Part shown: in pieces, positions 1-8,852 of the stretch
How the letters are laid out: each line of letters opens with the position of its first letter
Position numbering within the stretch: the first letter of the stretch is position 1
Assembly (NCBI GenBank): GCA_035295745.1
Contig: DATGIL010000078.1
Coordinates: 1-64,000, forward strand
Direction of reading: 5' to 3'
Length of the DNA: 64,000 bases
From: JAIQFL01 sp035295745
GTDB taxonomy: Bacteria; Acidobacteriota; Terriglobia; Bryobacterales; Bryobacteraceae
Translations under genes and position numbers: made by a program
The notes under the pieces: model-generated
What the model saw: the letters and a program-made list of their open reading frames with translations, nothing else
Told to the model about the DNA's origin: nothing
The model's database searches: none

Positions 1-627
1 TGGGAACAGCGACATGCACTCCCACCGGTCATCGCCGGCGCAGTTCCCAATGCTCGATCCACAAGCATGCCGAACGTACTCGAAAACGCCCGCGACTAAA
101 ATCGGGTTACGGCGGTTCACCACTTTTATGTCGCGCACCCATACGTGCTGCTCTGGGCTGAATGGACGGGTAGGCAGTAGATGTGGCGGATACAACTTTG
201 ACGTGGCAGATCGTTGTCTCAAGCTGTGAGAGGGTCCCGGCGCCTGGCTGCGGCCATCGTACACGCTTTGGGAAATGCTGGACGCGGCTACACGCGGTGC
301 GGTGTGACGCTCGGTCGCGTGGCGGATCGCGTCACTCTTGCCAAACGGGGCAAACCGTCTGACTCCGACGGGTGTGGTCTTGTAGAACCAGTGAGTTACG
401 GGGAATTTCCGTCGGAGTCCGACGGTTTCGAGAGGCAATTTTTCCCAGGGCTTGGAATGCGCACGCGACTCACGTCGACACTTTGGCGTTGCGAGAGCAG
501 GTCTTCTCGCAGCAGCGTTTACGCGGTTTAGATGGCCTCGGTGAAGAATCCTCTGCAGGGCTGTCGTGAGAGACCGGGCTCGGCAGGAATCGAAGCACAG
601 GGCGCGAAGACGAACGCCTCCGGCCCG
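1..627 (-). other. Unassigned open reading frame running off the left edge
   Basis: Reading the minus strand in the frame whose last complete codon is complementary to positions 1-3, there is no stop from the TGA at 628-630 down to the window edge, about 209 codons. The frame has no ATG; the only usual starts are TTG at 438-436, GTG at 264-262 and TTG at 222-220. The last 50 codons look the most protein-like (a stretch reading HVWVRDIKVVNRRNPILVAG). Codon choice is not strongly GC-biased at third positions, unlike the sure genes in this window. It may be a decayed or foreign gene, or a chance open frame. No family recognised. Confidence 0.25.
355..425. repeat. Two 17-bp palindromes 54 bp apart
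   Basis: Positions 409-425 read CCGTCGGAGTCCGACGG, a perfect 8-bp inverted repeat around one base. Positions 355-371 read CCGTCTGACTCCGACGG, the same palindrome with one mismatch between its arms. The two sites also match each other at 16 of 17 positions when one is inverted. They lie inside the unassigned minus-strand open frame. They could be a paired operator or the ends of a small degenerate element; nothing nearby decides which. Confidence 0.5.
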
Positions 628-641
628 TCAAGTTCTGAGGC

Positions 642-782
642 TCAGTCGACGAGCACGTCTACCGGCGCCTCGATGCCCAGCATTTTCCGCAAGTGCATTA
701 CTTCTTCGCTCGGGGCATTTCCGAAATAGCGCTTGAATTCCCGGCTGAATTGCGAGGGACTCTCATATCCGACGCGATTGGC
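642..782 (-). pseudogene. C-terminal remnant of an AraC-family regulator
   Basis: The minus strand from about 782 down to the TGA at 644-642 encodes the end of an AraC/XylS DNA-binding domain, including VGYESPSQFSREFKRYFG, the signature of the second helix-turn-helix. About 45 residues remain of a protein that would normally have 250 to 320. Going upstream, the family match stops between about 777 and 790, where the truncated permease gene on the plus strand begins. What is seen is the HTH signature and the normal stop; that the rest was lost by deletion or rearrangement is inferred. It is presumably non-functional. Confidence 0.8.
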
Positions 783-784
783 CG

Positions 785-2851
785 GTGGCCGTGAGCGGGG
801 GCTTTTTTCCTACCTTACAAACCACTCCCGAACTGGGCCGACTGATTGAACCGGGTGACGACATCCAGAACCTGAATGTCGGAGTGATCTCCTACGGCCT
901 CTGGCAACGGCATTTCGGCGGCGACCCCGCGGCGGTCGGGCGCTCGATGTCGATCGGCCGCCAGTCCTTCGTGATCGTGGGCGTACTGCGGCCCGATTTT
1001 CGCTATCCGCAGCCGGAGATGCAGGGAGATCCGGATCTCTACGGACCCATGCCCGATGCAGCTTCCGGCGCACGCTCCACGCGCGATATTCGCGCCATCG
1101 GCCGTTTGAGACCGGGCATCGCTGCCCTTCAGGCGCAGGCCGATCTCTCGGCGATCGCCAAAGATTTGGAAGCGCGCTACCCGGCCGACAATACTCATGC
1201 CGGATTGGTGGTCGAACAACTCGCCGACACGATTGTCGGCGATACGCGGCCGGTGCTCTGGCTACTGCTGGGGGCGACGCTCTGTGTCCTGTTGATTGGA
1301 TGCGCGAATCTGGCAAATCTCCTGCTCGCAAAAGGTCTGAATCGCTCGAAAGAGATCGCGATCCGCGCCGCCCTGGGAGCCACGCGCCGCCGCCTGGTAG
1401 CGCAGCTTCTTACCGAGAGCCTGCTGCTCAGTTTTCTAGGCGGCCTCTGCGCCCTGGTAGTCAGCGATTGGATCGTGCAGGCCGCGGTGGCGGTGAGCGG
1501 ACACAGCCTGCCCAGGGCAAACGAGATTCATATCGACGCTCGAACGCTGGCTTTCGCGGTCATCCTGGCGGCCGCCGCCTGCCTCCTGTTCAGCCTCGTG
1601 CCGGCACTGCGGCTCTCACAGGGGGCGCTGGAGACCACTCTCAAGCAAGGAGGCCGGAGTGGGGCCGGCATCAAACGCCGCGTGAGCAGCATCCTGGTGA
1701 TGGCAGAGGTCACCCTTTCGATGATGCTTCTGGCTGCGGCGGGTATGTTTGTCCACGGCTTTTGGAACCTCTCGCACCTCGATCCGGGATTCGACGCCGC
1801 GGAGATCCTCACTGCGCAGGTTTCCTTGCCGTTGAACCGGTACCCACAGGAGAAGCGCGTCCAGTTTTTCGACGAACTTTATGCTCGAGTGGGTCGATTG
1901 CAAGACGTGCGGGGAGTCGGCGCAATCAACATCCTGCCCCTCTCAGGTGCGCATTCCTGCGATGCGATTCGCGTGGACGCGCATCCCGTAGACGCGGGCC
2001 GGCAACCGTGCGCCGAAACGCGTTCGGTGAGCGCCGGCTATTTTCAGGTGATGGGGATCCCGCTGCTCCGTGGCAGGGCATTCGACGCCCGCGATCAAGC
2101 TACTTCTCCCAATGTGGTGGTAGTCAACCAAGCGATGGCGCAGTGGCTGTGGCCCACCGAAGATGGGCTCGGCCAGACCATCACACTGGTCTCGCTTGGC
2201 GCGTCGGAGTTGCCACGACAGGTGGTCGGAATCGCAGGCAATACGGTGCACGCCAGCCTGACCGAGGCTGCGGTGCCGCAATACTTCATTCCCCAGCATC
2301 AGCAGCCGGGATATCAGGCCATGACGCTGGTGGTTCGCGCCGCGAAGCCTAGCGGGCTGACGGCGGCGCTGCGCAGCGAACTTTCGCAAATGGATCCGAA
2401 TGTGCCGCTCTACAATGCCCGGACGCTCTCCGAACTGCGGGACGCCTCGGTCGCCAGCCCCTGGTTTCGTATGATCCTCTTCGGCGCCTTCGCTCTGATG
2501 GCATTGGCTCTGGCGGTCGCCGGCGTCTACGGAGTGTTGTCGTATACCGTAAGCCAGCGCAGGCACGAACTGGGCTTGCGCCTGTGCCTGGGAGCGCGGG
2601 GATCCGACATCGCCTGGTTACTCGTGCGGCAAGGCATGACGCCCGTGGCTGCCGGGATCGTGCTGGGAATGTTGGGAGCCTTGGTGAGCCAACGTTCGGT
2701 CGCCGGGTTGGTCTATGGCGTCGGCCGGACCGACCCGTGGACGTTTGGTGCGATGCCGTTGATTCTGGCGCTCGCGTCGTTAGCGGCAATCTGTGGTCCG
2801 ATCCGCCGGGCAGCCTCCTGCGACCCGTCGGAGGCGCTGCGAGCGTCCTGA
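785..2851 (+). pseudogene. ADOP-family ABC permease, N-terminus missing
   Basis: The 688-residue product matches the acidobacterial duplicated orphan permease family (MacB_PCD plus FtsX domains, TIGR03434 type). Complete members here are 809 and 811 residues. The first residues (VSGGFFPTLQTTPELGR) correspond to about residue 110 of those proteins, so the first transmembrane helix and the start of the periplasmic domain are absent. Downstream, the central FtsX core (about residues 150-270), second periplasmic domain and C-terminal FtsX core (about 560-685) look intact, ending in the usual DPSEALRAS tail. The GTG at 785 is only the first in-frame start and has no clear ribosome site. It lies head to head with the AraC remnant at the junction. 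Confidence 0.8.
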
Positions 2852-3037
2852 ACGACAGGGGAACCCGGTTGGACTGCGCGGCTGTCGCGACAGGGAGACC
2901 ACTTCGTGGCGCCGGAATCGGTTAGGTATCGAAAGCGTCGACAGGAGTGTCGACGCGGCAGAGAAGAGTCTTTGCGCCACGACCGCCGTTATGATCTTAT
3001 ACGCTTCAAGGCTCCGTGGAACGTCCCAGGACTTTCG

Positions 3038-3043
3038 TATAGT
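3038..3043 (+). promoter_or_regulatory. Possible -10 box upstream of the rodZ-like gene
   Basis: TATAGT lies in an AT-richer patch about 55 bp ahead of the rodZ-like start, in the 246-bp gap after the permease remnant. No convincing -35 box is visible at the right distance, so this is a guess from composition and position. Confidence 0.25.
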
Positions 3044-3097
3044 ATATTGAAGTCTGTGGGGTCTTGATGCTGCCAGGCCCCCAAGAAGACCATCAGT

Positions 3098-4090
3098 ATG
3101 ACCGCCATCGGCGAGACGCTGCGCCGCGAAAGATTGAAACGCAATCTTGACCTGGACGCTGTTTCTCGCGAACTCAAGATCTCCCAGAGGTTTTTGGAAG
3201 CCATCGAAGACGAGCGCTTCGATCTGCTCCCCCGTGGAGTTTTTGCCAAAAGCTTTGTGCGTCAATATGCGAGGATGCTGGGACTCGACGAAGAGGAACT
3301 CGCCAACGAAGTTCAGCGCGCAGTCGACCCCTCGCCCGCGGTCCCGCAGTTTGCCGAGCACGCACCCGTAACGCCGCCAGCCGAGATTCATGTGCCCCGC
3401 ATGGAATCCTGGCAGAACATCTCGGATACGCGATTTTCGCGGCGCTCTTCTTCACTGCCCGCATTGGCGATGCTGGTGGTGGTGATGCTGCTATGCTCCG
3501 GAGTTTATGCCTTGTGGCAGCGCACGCGTCACTCCGCGGCGCCACGGGAGGACACTCCTGCGCAGACCGCGCAAACTTCCAGCCGATTGCCTCACAACAT
3601 CGAACCTGCATCTCCGGCCGCTCCTCCGCCCGCACAGGCGGCACAAACCCAACCCCCGCCCGCGAATACTGCCGATCGTCCGGTGGTCGACACTGCCGCA
3701 TCGAAGGCCGCCAGCGCGCCCCCCGCGGTAGCGCCTGCGACTGGAACTCCTCCCGAAGTTGGGACACGCGTTCAGATTCCGAACGCCAATCCTCACGGGC
3801 CGCTACAGGTGGCAGTGACGGCCGACGAACTGGTGTGGGTAATGGTGAAGACCGATGGCAAAATTTCGTTTTCAGGCACCATGGAAGCGCAGCAGACCCA
3901 CACCTTCGATGCCACCGACAACGTTACGGTGCGTCTGGGAAATGCGGGGGGCGTCAGCCTGAAGTTGAACGGGCAGCCTATCGGGTCCGTGGGCCCGAGG
4001 GGGCAGGTGCGAACGGTTCAGTTTACTTCCGGCGGCTTCCAGATCGTCGCGCCGCCCAAGCCGGTTTTACCCCCTGAAGCTCTTCTGTGA
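3098..4090 (+). CDS. RodZ-like helix-turn-helix membrane protein
   Basis: The 330-residue protein has the RodZ/YfgA layout. Residues 1-75 form a Cro-like HTH_25 domain (starting MTAIGETLRRERLKRNLDLD), followed by an acidic/proline linker, one membrane helix at about 120-139, a long Ala/Pro-rich periplasmic linker (about 145-235) and a C-terminal DUF4115 beta domain with VWVMVKTDG and VRLGNAGGVSLKLNG. RodZ links MreB filaments to the rod elongation machinery; that role here is inferred from architecture. The gene converges on pgsA and the two overlap by 73 bp at their 3' ends. Confidence 0.85.
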   Translation: MTAIGETLRRERLKRNLDLDAVSRELKISQRFLEAIEDERFDLLPRGVFAKSFVRQYARMLGLDEEELANEVQRAVDPSPAVPQFAEHAPVTPPAEIHVPRMESWQNISDTRFSRRSSSLPALAMLVVVMLLCSGVYALWQRTRHSAAPREDTPAQTAQTSSRLPHNIEPASPAAPPPAQAAQTQPPPANTADRPVVDTAASKAASAPPAVAPATGTPPEVGTRVQIPNANPHGPLQVAVTADELVWVMVKTDGKISFSGTMEAQQTHTFDATDNVTVRLGNAGGVSLKLNGQPIGSVGPRGQVRTVQFTSGGFQIVAPPKPVLPPEALL

Positions 4091-4713
4091 CGCATGTCGG
4101 AGCGCTGCCGCTTGCGCTCGAGCGTGAGGAGTTCGCGTCTGCGGCGCAGCTTGATGCGCTCGTCGACTTTGTGCCAGAACTTGCGGAAATAGCTTATTGC
4201 GGAGAGCAGGGCAAATACGATCACGCCCCACACCAGGAATTTCCCTGGGGTTTGCAGTGAGGGATGGCGGACGCTCAGCAGCATGCACGAAATCGCCACT
4301 ACCTGCGAAAACATCTTGGTCTTGCCCAGATCGCTGGCTTTGATGGTGTAACCCTCGGCCGCCGCGATGCTGCGCAGCCCGGAAACCGCGAATTCCCTTC
4401 CGATGATCAGAACCGCCATCCAGCCGGGGAGGACACGCACCTGCACCAGCGAGATCAGAGCAGCGGAAACCAGCAGTTTGTCGGCAATCGGATCAAGCAA
4501 GGTGCCGATCGTCGTCACCTGCCGCCAGCGTCGCGCCAGGTAGCCGTCGAGCAGGTCAGTACCCGCCGCCGTCAGGAAAATCGCCAGCGCCAGCCACTCG
4601 TTGGTCACCTGCAAAGAGCCAAGGCGGACGCCGACGTTTTCCTGTACCAACGCTGCAACCAGCAGCGGCACGAAGAAGATTCGGAGAATCGTCAGCGAGT
4701 TCGGAAGATTCAT
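4018..4713 (-). CDS. pgsA: CDP-diacylglycerol-glycerol-3-phosphate 3-phosphatidyltransferase
   Basis: This integral membrane enzyme of the CDP-alcohol phosphatidyltransferase family makes phosphatidylglycerophosphate, the committed step to phosphatidylglycerol. The family motif D-G-x2-A-R-x8-G-x3-D-x3-D is complete: D56, G57, A60, R61, G70, D74 and D78. Several hydrophobic helices follow. I start at the ATG at 4713 (MNLPNSLTILRI), the canonical N-terminus; a TTG four codons upstream is possible. At 231 residues it is longer than the usual 180-200, because of a basic C-terminal tail (RRRRELLTLERKRQ and beyond) of about 45 residues that runs into the 3' end of the rodZ-like gene. Confidence 0.9.
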   Translation of the reverse strand: MNLPNSLTILRIFFVPLLVAALVQENVGVRLGSLQVTNEWLALAIFLTAAGTDLLDGYLARRWRQVTTIGTLLDPIADKLLVSAALISLVQVRVLPGWMAVLIIGREFAVSGLRSIAAAEGYTIKASDLGKTKMFSQVVAISCMLLSVRHPSLQTPGKFLVWGVIVFALLSAISYFRKFWHKVDERIKLRRRRELLTLERKRQRSDMRHRRASGGKTGLGGATIWKPPEVN

Positions 4714-4788
4714 CGCCCAAACCAACTATAATGCGTGTCGAGGTCCGCCAACAACTATCTCACCCGCTTATACTAAGATTTCACAGCC

Positions 4789-5961
4789 ATGACCCTATCG
4801 CGACGCCATTTCTTTTTGGGCAGTCTTGCACTGCCTGTGTGGGCTGCCAAGAAGCGCCAGGAGGAGCGCCCCAATCTCCTCTTCATCGTCGCGGATGAGT
4901 TGCCATCGTGGGCCCTGGGTGTCTCAGGCAACCAGGAAATCCACACTCCCGGCATTGACCAGTTGGCCCGGACCGGCACCCGGTTCTTCAACCATTTCGC
5001 CGCTGCACCAGTAGCTGGCTTGAACCGCGGCACGCTGATGACCGGCCGCACGCCGATGCAACTCGGTGATACGGAAAATCCTCCAGGCTCGGATGGCTCC
5101 CTGGAAAAAATCGTTTCCACACTTGGATACACCGCCAGTACCGCCGATTCCCGGAATGCGGCTCAGTTCCTGGAACGGCCACCCGCCGGTAAGCCGTTCC
5201 TCTTAACGGTGGGGTGTCCGAGCCTGCGCGCCCCCTATGAGGGCGTCCCGCAGAAATACCTCGATCTTTACGCGAAGACAAGATTCGACAGCCTGAACGC
5301 CCTTCGGATCCCAGCCGCCAATGCGCAACGCGGGAAGGAAATGTTCGGCGACCTGATCGGGAATCTGCGGAAAGCCGCCGCGGCGGTCACGGCCTTCGAC
5401 GATGACGTTGCGATGATGGTGGCGAAACTCACGCAGAAGGGGCTGCTCGACAACACGCTCGTGATTCTGACGTCCACCTGTGGCGCGCTCCTGGGCAGGC
5501 ACGGACTTTGGGATGCGGGCCAGGCGTCGAATCCCGTGAACATGTTCGACGAAGCGATCGCGACTCCTATGATCTGGAGTTGGCCTGGACGCATTCCGAC
5601 GCAGGGGGCCCGCCCCGAGATGGTCGGCGCCTATGACTTCGTGCCCACGGTTTGCGATCTGTTCGATATGGAGATCCCGGGCGGCCCATCCTGCGGACGC
5701 AGCTACCTTCTGGTGGCGACGGGAAAGCCCCTGCCGAAAAAGCAGCCGTGGCGGACGACGGTGTTCAGTCACTTTGGCAACACCGACATGGCGCGCACGG
5801 AGCGCTATAAGCTGGTGACTCGTACGCAAGGGCCGAATGAGTTCTACGACCTGACTGCGGATCCGGGCGAGAAAGTGAATCAATACGAAAATCCGCAGTT
5901 CATGAGCGCTCGGGGGCCGCTGGCGGACCGGCTGACGCAGTGGAAAGCGAAGTACTCCTGA
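4789..5961 (+). CDS. Tat-exported sulfatase-fold protein lacking the catalytic residue
   Basis: The 390-residue protein has a Tat-type leader (SRRHFFLGSLALPVWA) and a sulfatase/alkaline-phosphatase fold: NLLFIVADELPSWALG, TPGIDQLARTGTRF and the C-terminal block EFYDLTADPGEKVN. In active sulfatases the residue converted to formylglycine lies in C/S-x-P-S-R; here the aligned stretch is A76-G77-L78-N79-R80, ahead of the conserved GTLMTGR. The codons read GCT GGC TTG AAC CGC. The first metal-binding pair is D36-E37 instead of the usual D-D. It is therefore probably inactive as a sulfatase, and may bind a ligand or be a relic. About 100 residues are also missing compared with typical family members. 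No clear ribosome site precedes the ATG. Confidence 0.8.
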   Translation: MTLSRRHFFLGSLALPVWAAKKRQEERPNLLFIVADELPSWALGVSGNQEIHTPGIDQLARTGTRFFNHFAAAPVAGLNRGTLMTGRTPMQLGDTENPPGSDGSLEKIVSTLGYTASTADSRNAAQFLERPPAGKPFLLTVGCPSLRAPYEGVPQKYLDLYAKTRFDSLNALRIPAANAQRGKEMFGDLIGNLRKAAAAVTAFDDDVAMMVAKLTQKGLLDNTLVILTSTCGALLGRHGLWDAGQASNPVNMFDEAIATPMIWSWPGRIPTQGARPEMVGAYDFVPTVCDLFDMEIPGGPSCGRSYLLVATGKPLPKKQPWRTTVFSHFGNTDMARTERYKLVTRTQGPNEFYDLTADPGEKVNQYENPQFMSARGPLADRLTQWKAKYS

Positions 5962-6097
5962 CGAGGTCACCAGGCGGCGGTCGCTCTACGGATCTCTATC
6001 GCGCCCTTCTGACGCCGGAACTGTCTTTTTTTCATTCGACATAGGCCCCAGAAATTGATAACCTGTTATCCGTCAGCTTTATTCTGAGGGGGACTGA

Positions 6098-7246
6098 ATG
6101 ACTGCTGTGTTGTCCGATGCACAGAAACGCGAATTCGTAAAACGCGGCTTTTCGCGCCGGAATTTCGGCCGGATTGCCACCATGTTGACCGCCGGCGCCG
6201 CTCTGCCGTTTTACAACGAGAGCGCTTTGGCCCAGCTTTCCCGCGTGGAAGCACCCGCCGATTCGGTTTGGATTAACTCCAACGAGAACCCACTGGGACC
6301 CAGCCCGGAAGCCCGTGAAGCCGCGCGCAAGATGGTTGACCAGGGCGGCCGGTACCTCTTCGGTGAAGCCGGAAAAGTACGGACCCTGCTTGCCGAACAG
6401 GAAGGCGTGAAGGCGAGTTATGTCGAGGTGCACGCCGGGTCGAGCGCTCCGCTCCATCAGGCTGTGTTGGCCTTCTGCTCGCCCACCAAGTCATTCGTGA
6501 CTGCCGATCCCGGCTACGAAGCCGGTATGCGCGCCGCCAATTTTATCGGCGCCAAGATAGTTTCGGTGTCGCTCACGAAGGATTACGCGCACGATGTAAA
6601 AGCCATGGTAGCTGCCGCCCCCGACGCCGGCCTGTTTTACATCTGCAACCCCAACAATCCCACTGGTACGTTGACCAGCCGCGCAGACATCGAATGGCTC
6701 GTGGCCAATAAGCCGGCGGGATCCATTGTGATGATCGATGAAGCCTATACTCACATCGCCGGTCCGGACCTGTTCGATACGAACCTGGTGGCCGCGGATA
6801 AAGACGTCATCGTTCTGCGAACCTTTTCCAAAATTTACGGCATGGCCGGCCTTCGCGCTGGCGCAGCGATTGCGCGTCCCGACCTGTTGAAGAAGGTCGT
6901 CGGCTTCAGTCCCAACGGCATGATGCCGATCACGGCGATGGCCGCGGCCAGCGCCAGCCTGCAATCCAAGACGCTGGTCCCGGAACGCCGCAAGAAGATT
7001 GGCGACGTTCGCAACGACACTTTCGCCTTCCTCGACAAGCACAACTTCAAGTACGTTCCCTCCGTGTCGAACTGCTTCATGGTAGACGTGAAGCGGCCGG
7101 GCGGCGATGTGCAGACCGCGCTCGTCAAAGAGAAGGTCGTAATCGGCCGTGTGTGGAAAGCCTGGCCCAATCACGTCCGCGTCACCGTCGGCACTCAAGA
7201 AGAGATGGACAAGTTCAAGACCGCCTTCCTTAAGGTGATGGCTTGA
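6098..7246 (+). CDS. Exported PLP aminotransferase, histidinol-phosphate aminotransferase family
   Basis: A fold-type I aminotransferase of 382 residues, closest in motif content to HisC: SNENPLGPSPEA (61-72), CNPNNPTG (183-190), D214 and Y217 for the cofactor, and the Schiff-base K245 in TFSKIYGMAGLR. Unlike cytoplasmic HisC it starts with a twin-arginine leader (R20-R21-N-F-G, then a hydrophobic stretch ending near FYNESALAQ), so the holoenzyme is expected to be folded with PLP and exported by Tat. The substrate is unknown. The following transporter gene overlaps it by four bases (TTG at 7243 within the TGA region), which suggests translational coupling and a shared substrate. Confidence 0.8.
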   Translation: MTAVLSDAQKREFVKRGFSRRNFGRIATMLTAGAALPFYNESALAQLSRVEAPADSVWINSNENPLGPSPEAREAARKMVDQGGRYLFGEAGKVRTLLAEQEGVKASYVEVHAGSSAPLHQAVLAFCSPTKSFVTADPGYEAGMRAANFIGAKIVSVSLTKDYAHDVKAMVAAAPDAGLFYICNPNNPTGTLTSRADIEWLVANKPAGSIVMIDEAYTHIAGPDLFDTNLVAADKDVIVLRTFSKIYGMAGLRAGAAIARPDLLKKVVGFSPNGMMPITAMAAASASLQSKTLVPERRKKIGDVRNDTFAFLDKHNFKYVPSVSNCFMVDVKRPGGDVQTALVKEKVVIGRVWKAWPNHVRVTVGTQEEMDKFKTAFLKVMA

Positions 7247-8532
7247 ACCTTCGGGGCATTCTGCATCGCAGAGCCCCGGAACTTGCTCATTACGGCGCAA
7301 ATCAATTTGTCGGAGATTGCTCGGGCGGTGTGATCGCAGCCCTGATCGCACTGCCCTACGGCCTCGCCATGGCGTCGCTGATGGGCTTGCCACCAGTCCT
7401 GGGCGTTTTTACTTCCATCCTGACGGCTCCCATCATCGCCCTTCTCGGGCGCAACCCGGTTCTGATTGGCGGCACTGCCAGCGCGACCGTCCCCTTCATC
7501 GCGCTGGCGGTCCGCAATCAAGGAATCCAAGGCGCCGCTCTGCTTTCCATCCTGGCCTCCGCGATTATGATCGGGTTCTGGGCCTTGCGTCTGGGCCGGT
7601 ACATCACGCGCGTTCCGCACGCGGTGGTGACGGGCTTCTCGTGCGGGATCGGCGGGATGATGCTGATCTCGCAATTGGACACGATCTGCGGCGTCGCCTC
7701 CCCGTTTACGAGATCTGCCGGTACGACGCTCGGACAATTGGCTGCGGTGATCGATCACATCTCGGAAAGCCGGATCGTCCCCATCGTTCTCGGATTGATC
7801 GTGATTCTTGCCGCTACTTTAGCGGCGCGTCTGTCTCCGCATGCGCCCGCACCACTGATCGGGGTAGCGCTCGCGATCGTGGTGGCGCGCGTCTTCGGTC
7901 TGCAGGAAAAAGAGGTCGGCACTCTGCCTGCGCTGATGCCGGCGCTGCTGAAACTCTCCTGGAGTTTCAAAGGCGTGGTCGCGCTGCTGCCTTCCGCGTT
8001 TGCACTGGCGTTCGTGTCTTCGGTGAACATCCTTATCACGTCCCGGGTGGTCGAGCATTTCCGCGGACGTCATAAGCGCATGACCCCCGCCGACGCCGAT
8101 GCGGAACTCGGCGCTTACGGGGCGGCGAATCTTTGCGCCGGGATGTTTGGCGCTCCCATGAGCGTGGGAATTCCTGCGCGGAGTCTGGCCGTGGTGCGCT
8201 GTGGCGGTAGTTCGCCGGTGGCGAACCTGCTGCATGCCGCGTTCCTGGTGGTGATTTTGTGGATCGGCTCCGGCTTCGTCGCTCGCATCCCGATACCGGC
8301 ACTGGCCGGGGTGACTGCCTGGATGGGGTTGTGCCTGCTCGATTGGAGTGCCTGGCGCAGGCTTCCCAAAATGAGCCGGGTGGATGCCGCCGCTTTTCTG
8401 GCCACTGCCGCCTCGGTACTCTGCATCAATGCCGTCTTGGCGGTCGCGGTGGGCTGCTCCTTCTACGTGGTACAAGCCGCATACCAGCGCTGGATCCGCC
8501 CCGCCAGCATGCCCGACCTGCAAGTTCCCTGA
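7243..8532 (+). CDS. SulP-family anion transporter without STAS domain
   Basis: The 429-residue polytopic membrane protein resembles the SulP/SLC26 core: GVIAALIALPYGLAMASLMG followed by GLPPVLGVFTSILTAPIIALLG, and the LIGGTASATVPF loop in the position of the SulP signature. A typical SulP protein carries a cytoplasmic STAS domain after the last helix; here the protein ends about 15 residues after it. The start is a TTG overlapping the stop of the aminotransferase gene. The transported anion cannot be read from the sequence; sulfate, bicarbonate or a carboxylate are all known for the family. Confidence in the superfamily is good and in the substrate nil. Confidence 0.7.
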   Translation: MNLRGILHRRAPELAHYGANQFVGDCSGGVIAALIALPYGLAMASLMGLPPVLGVFTSILTAPIIALLGRNPVLIGGTASATVPFIALAVRNQGIQGAALLSILASAIMIGFWALRLGRYITRVPHAVVTGFSCGIGGMMLISQLDTICGVASPFTRSAGTTLGQLAAVIDHISESRIVPIVLGLIVILAATLAARLSPHAPAPLIGVALAIVVARVFGLQEKEVGTLPALMPALLKLSWSFKGVVALLPSAFALAFVSSVNILITSRVVEHFRGRHKRMTPADADAELGAYGAANLCAGMFGAPMSVGIPARSLAVVRCGGSSPVANLLHAAFLVVILWIGSGFVARIPIPALAGVTAWMGLCLLDWSAWRRLPKMSRVDAAAFLATAASVLCINAVLAVAVGCSFYVVQAAYQRWIRPASMPDLQVP

Positions 8533-8651
8533 GCAACTTTCCTTCTCAACGACCGCGCCTCTTCCTGTGACGCCAGGAGGACGAGTGTGAACGTCATCAC
8601 AATCCTCTTCTGCGCGCAAAGCGAGTGTTGCGACCGCCATTCTCCTAATAT

Positions 8652-8672
8652 TTAAGGGTGTTATACTCTTAA
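8652..8672. promoter_or_regulatory. Imperfect palindrome with a -10-like box upstream of adhE
   Basis: The arms TTAAGGGTG and TACTCTTAA pair at 7 of 9 positions, and TATACT (8662-8667) inside it resembles a -10 box. It is the AT-rich centre of the 320-bp gap before adhE and lies 180 bp from the start codon. An operator overlapping a promoter would fit, but it is not the Rex consensus often found ahead of adhE. Confidence 0.35.
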
Positions 8673-8852
8673 TTTCTTGTAAGAGGTGCGCTTCGACGTC
8701 ACAGCAACGCCCGCCTGCCAGCAGCGAATGGTGCCTGGCTGGTGTTTCGGCCGCGCTTTACGGCAGCCTGCCCCGCGACTCTTCGACGCCGGCGTCTGGT
8801 CCGCGCAGCCTCACACTGCAAATCTCAACGACAGGGAAAGGACGGTAGAAGC

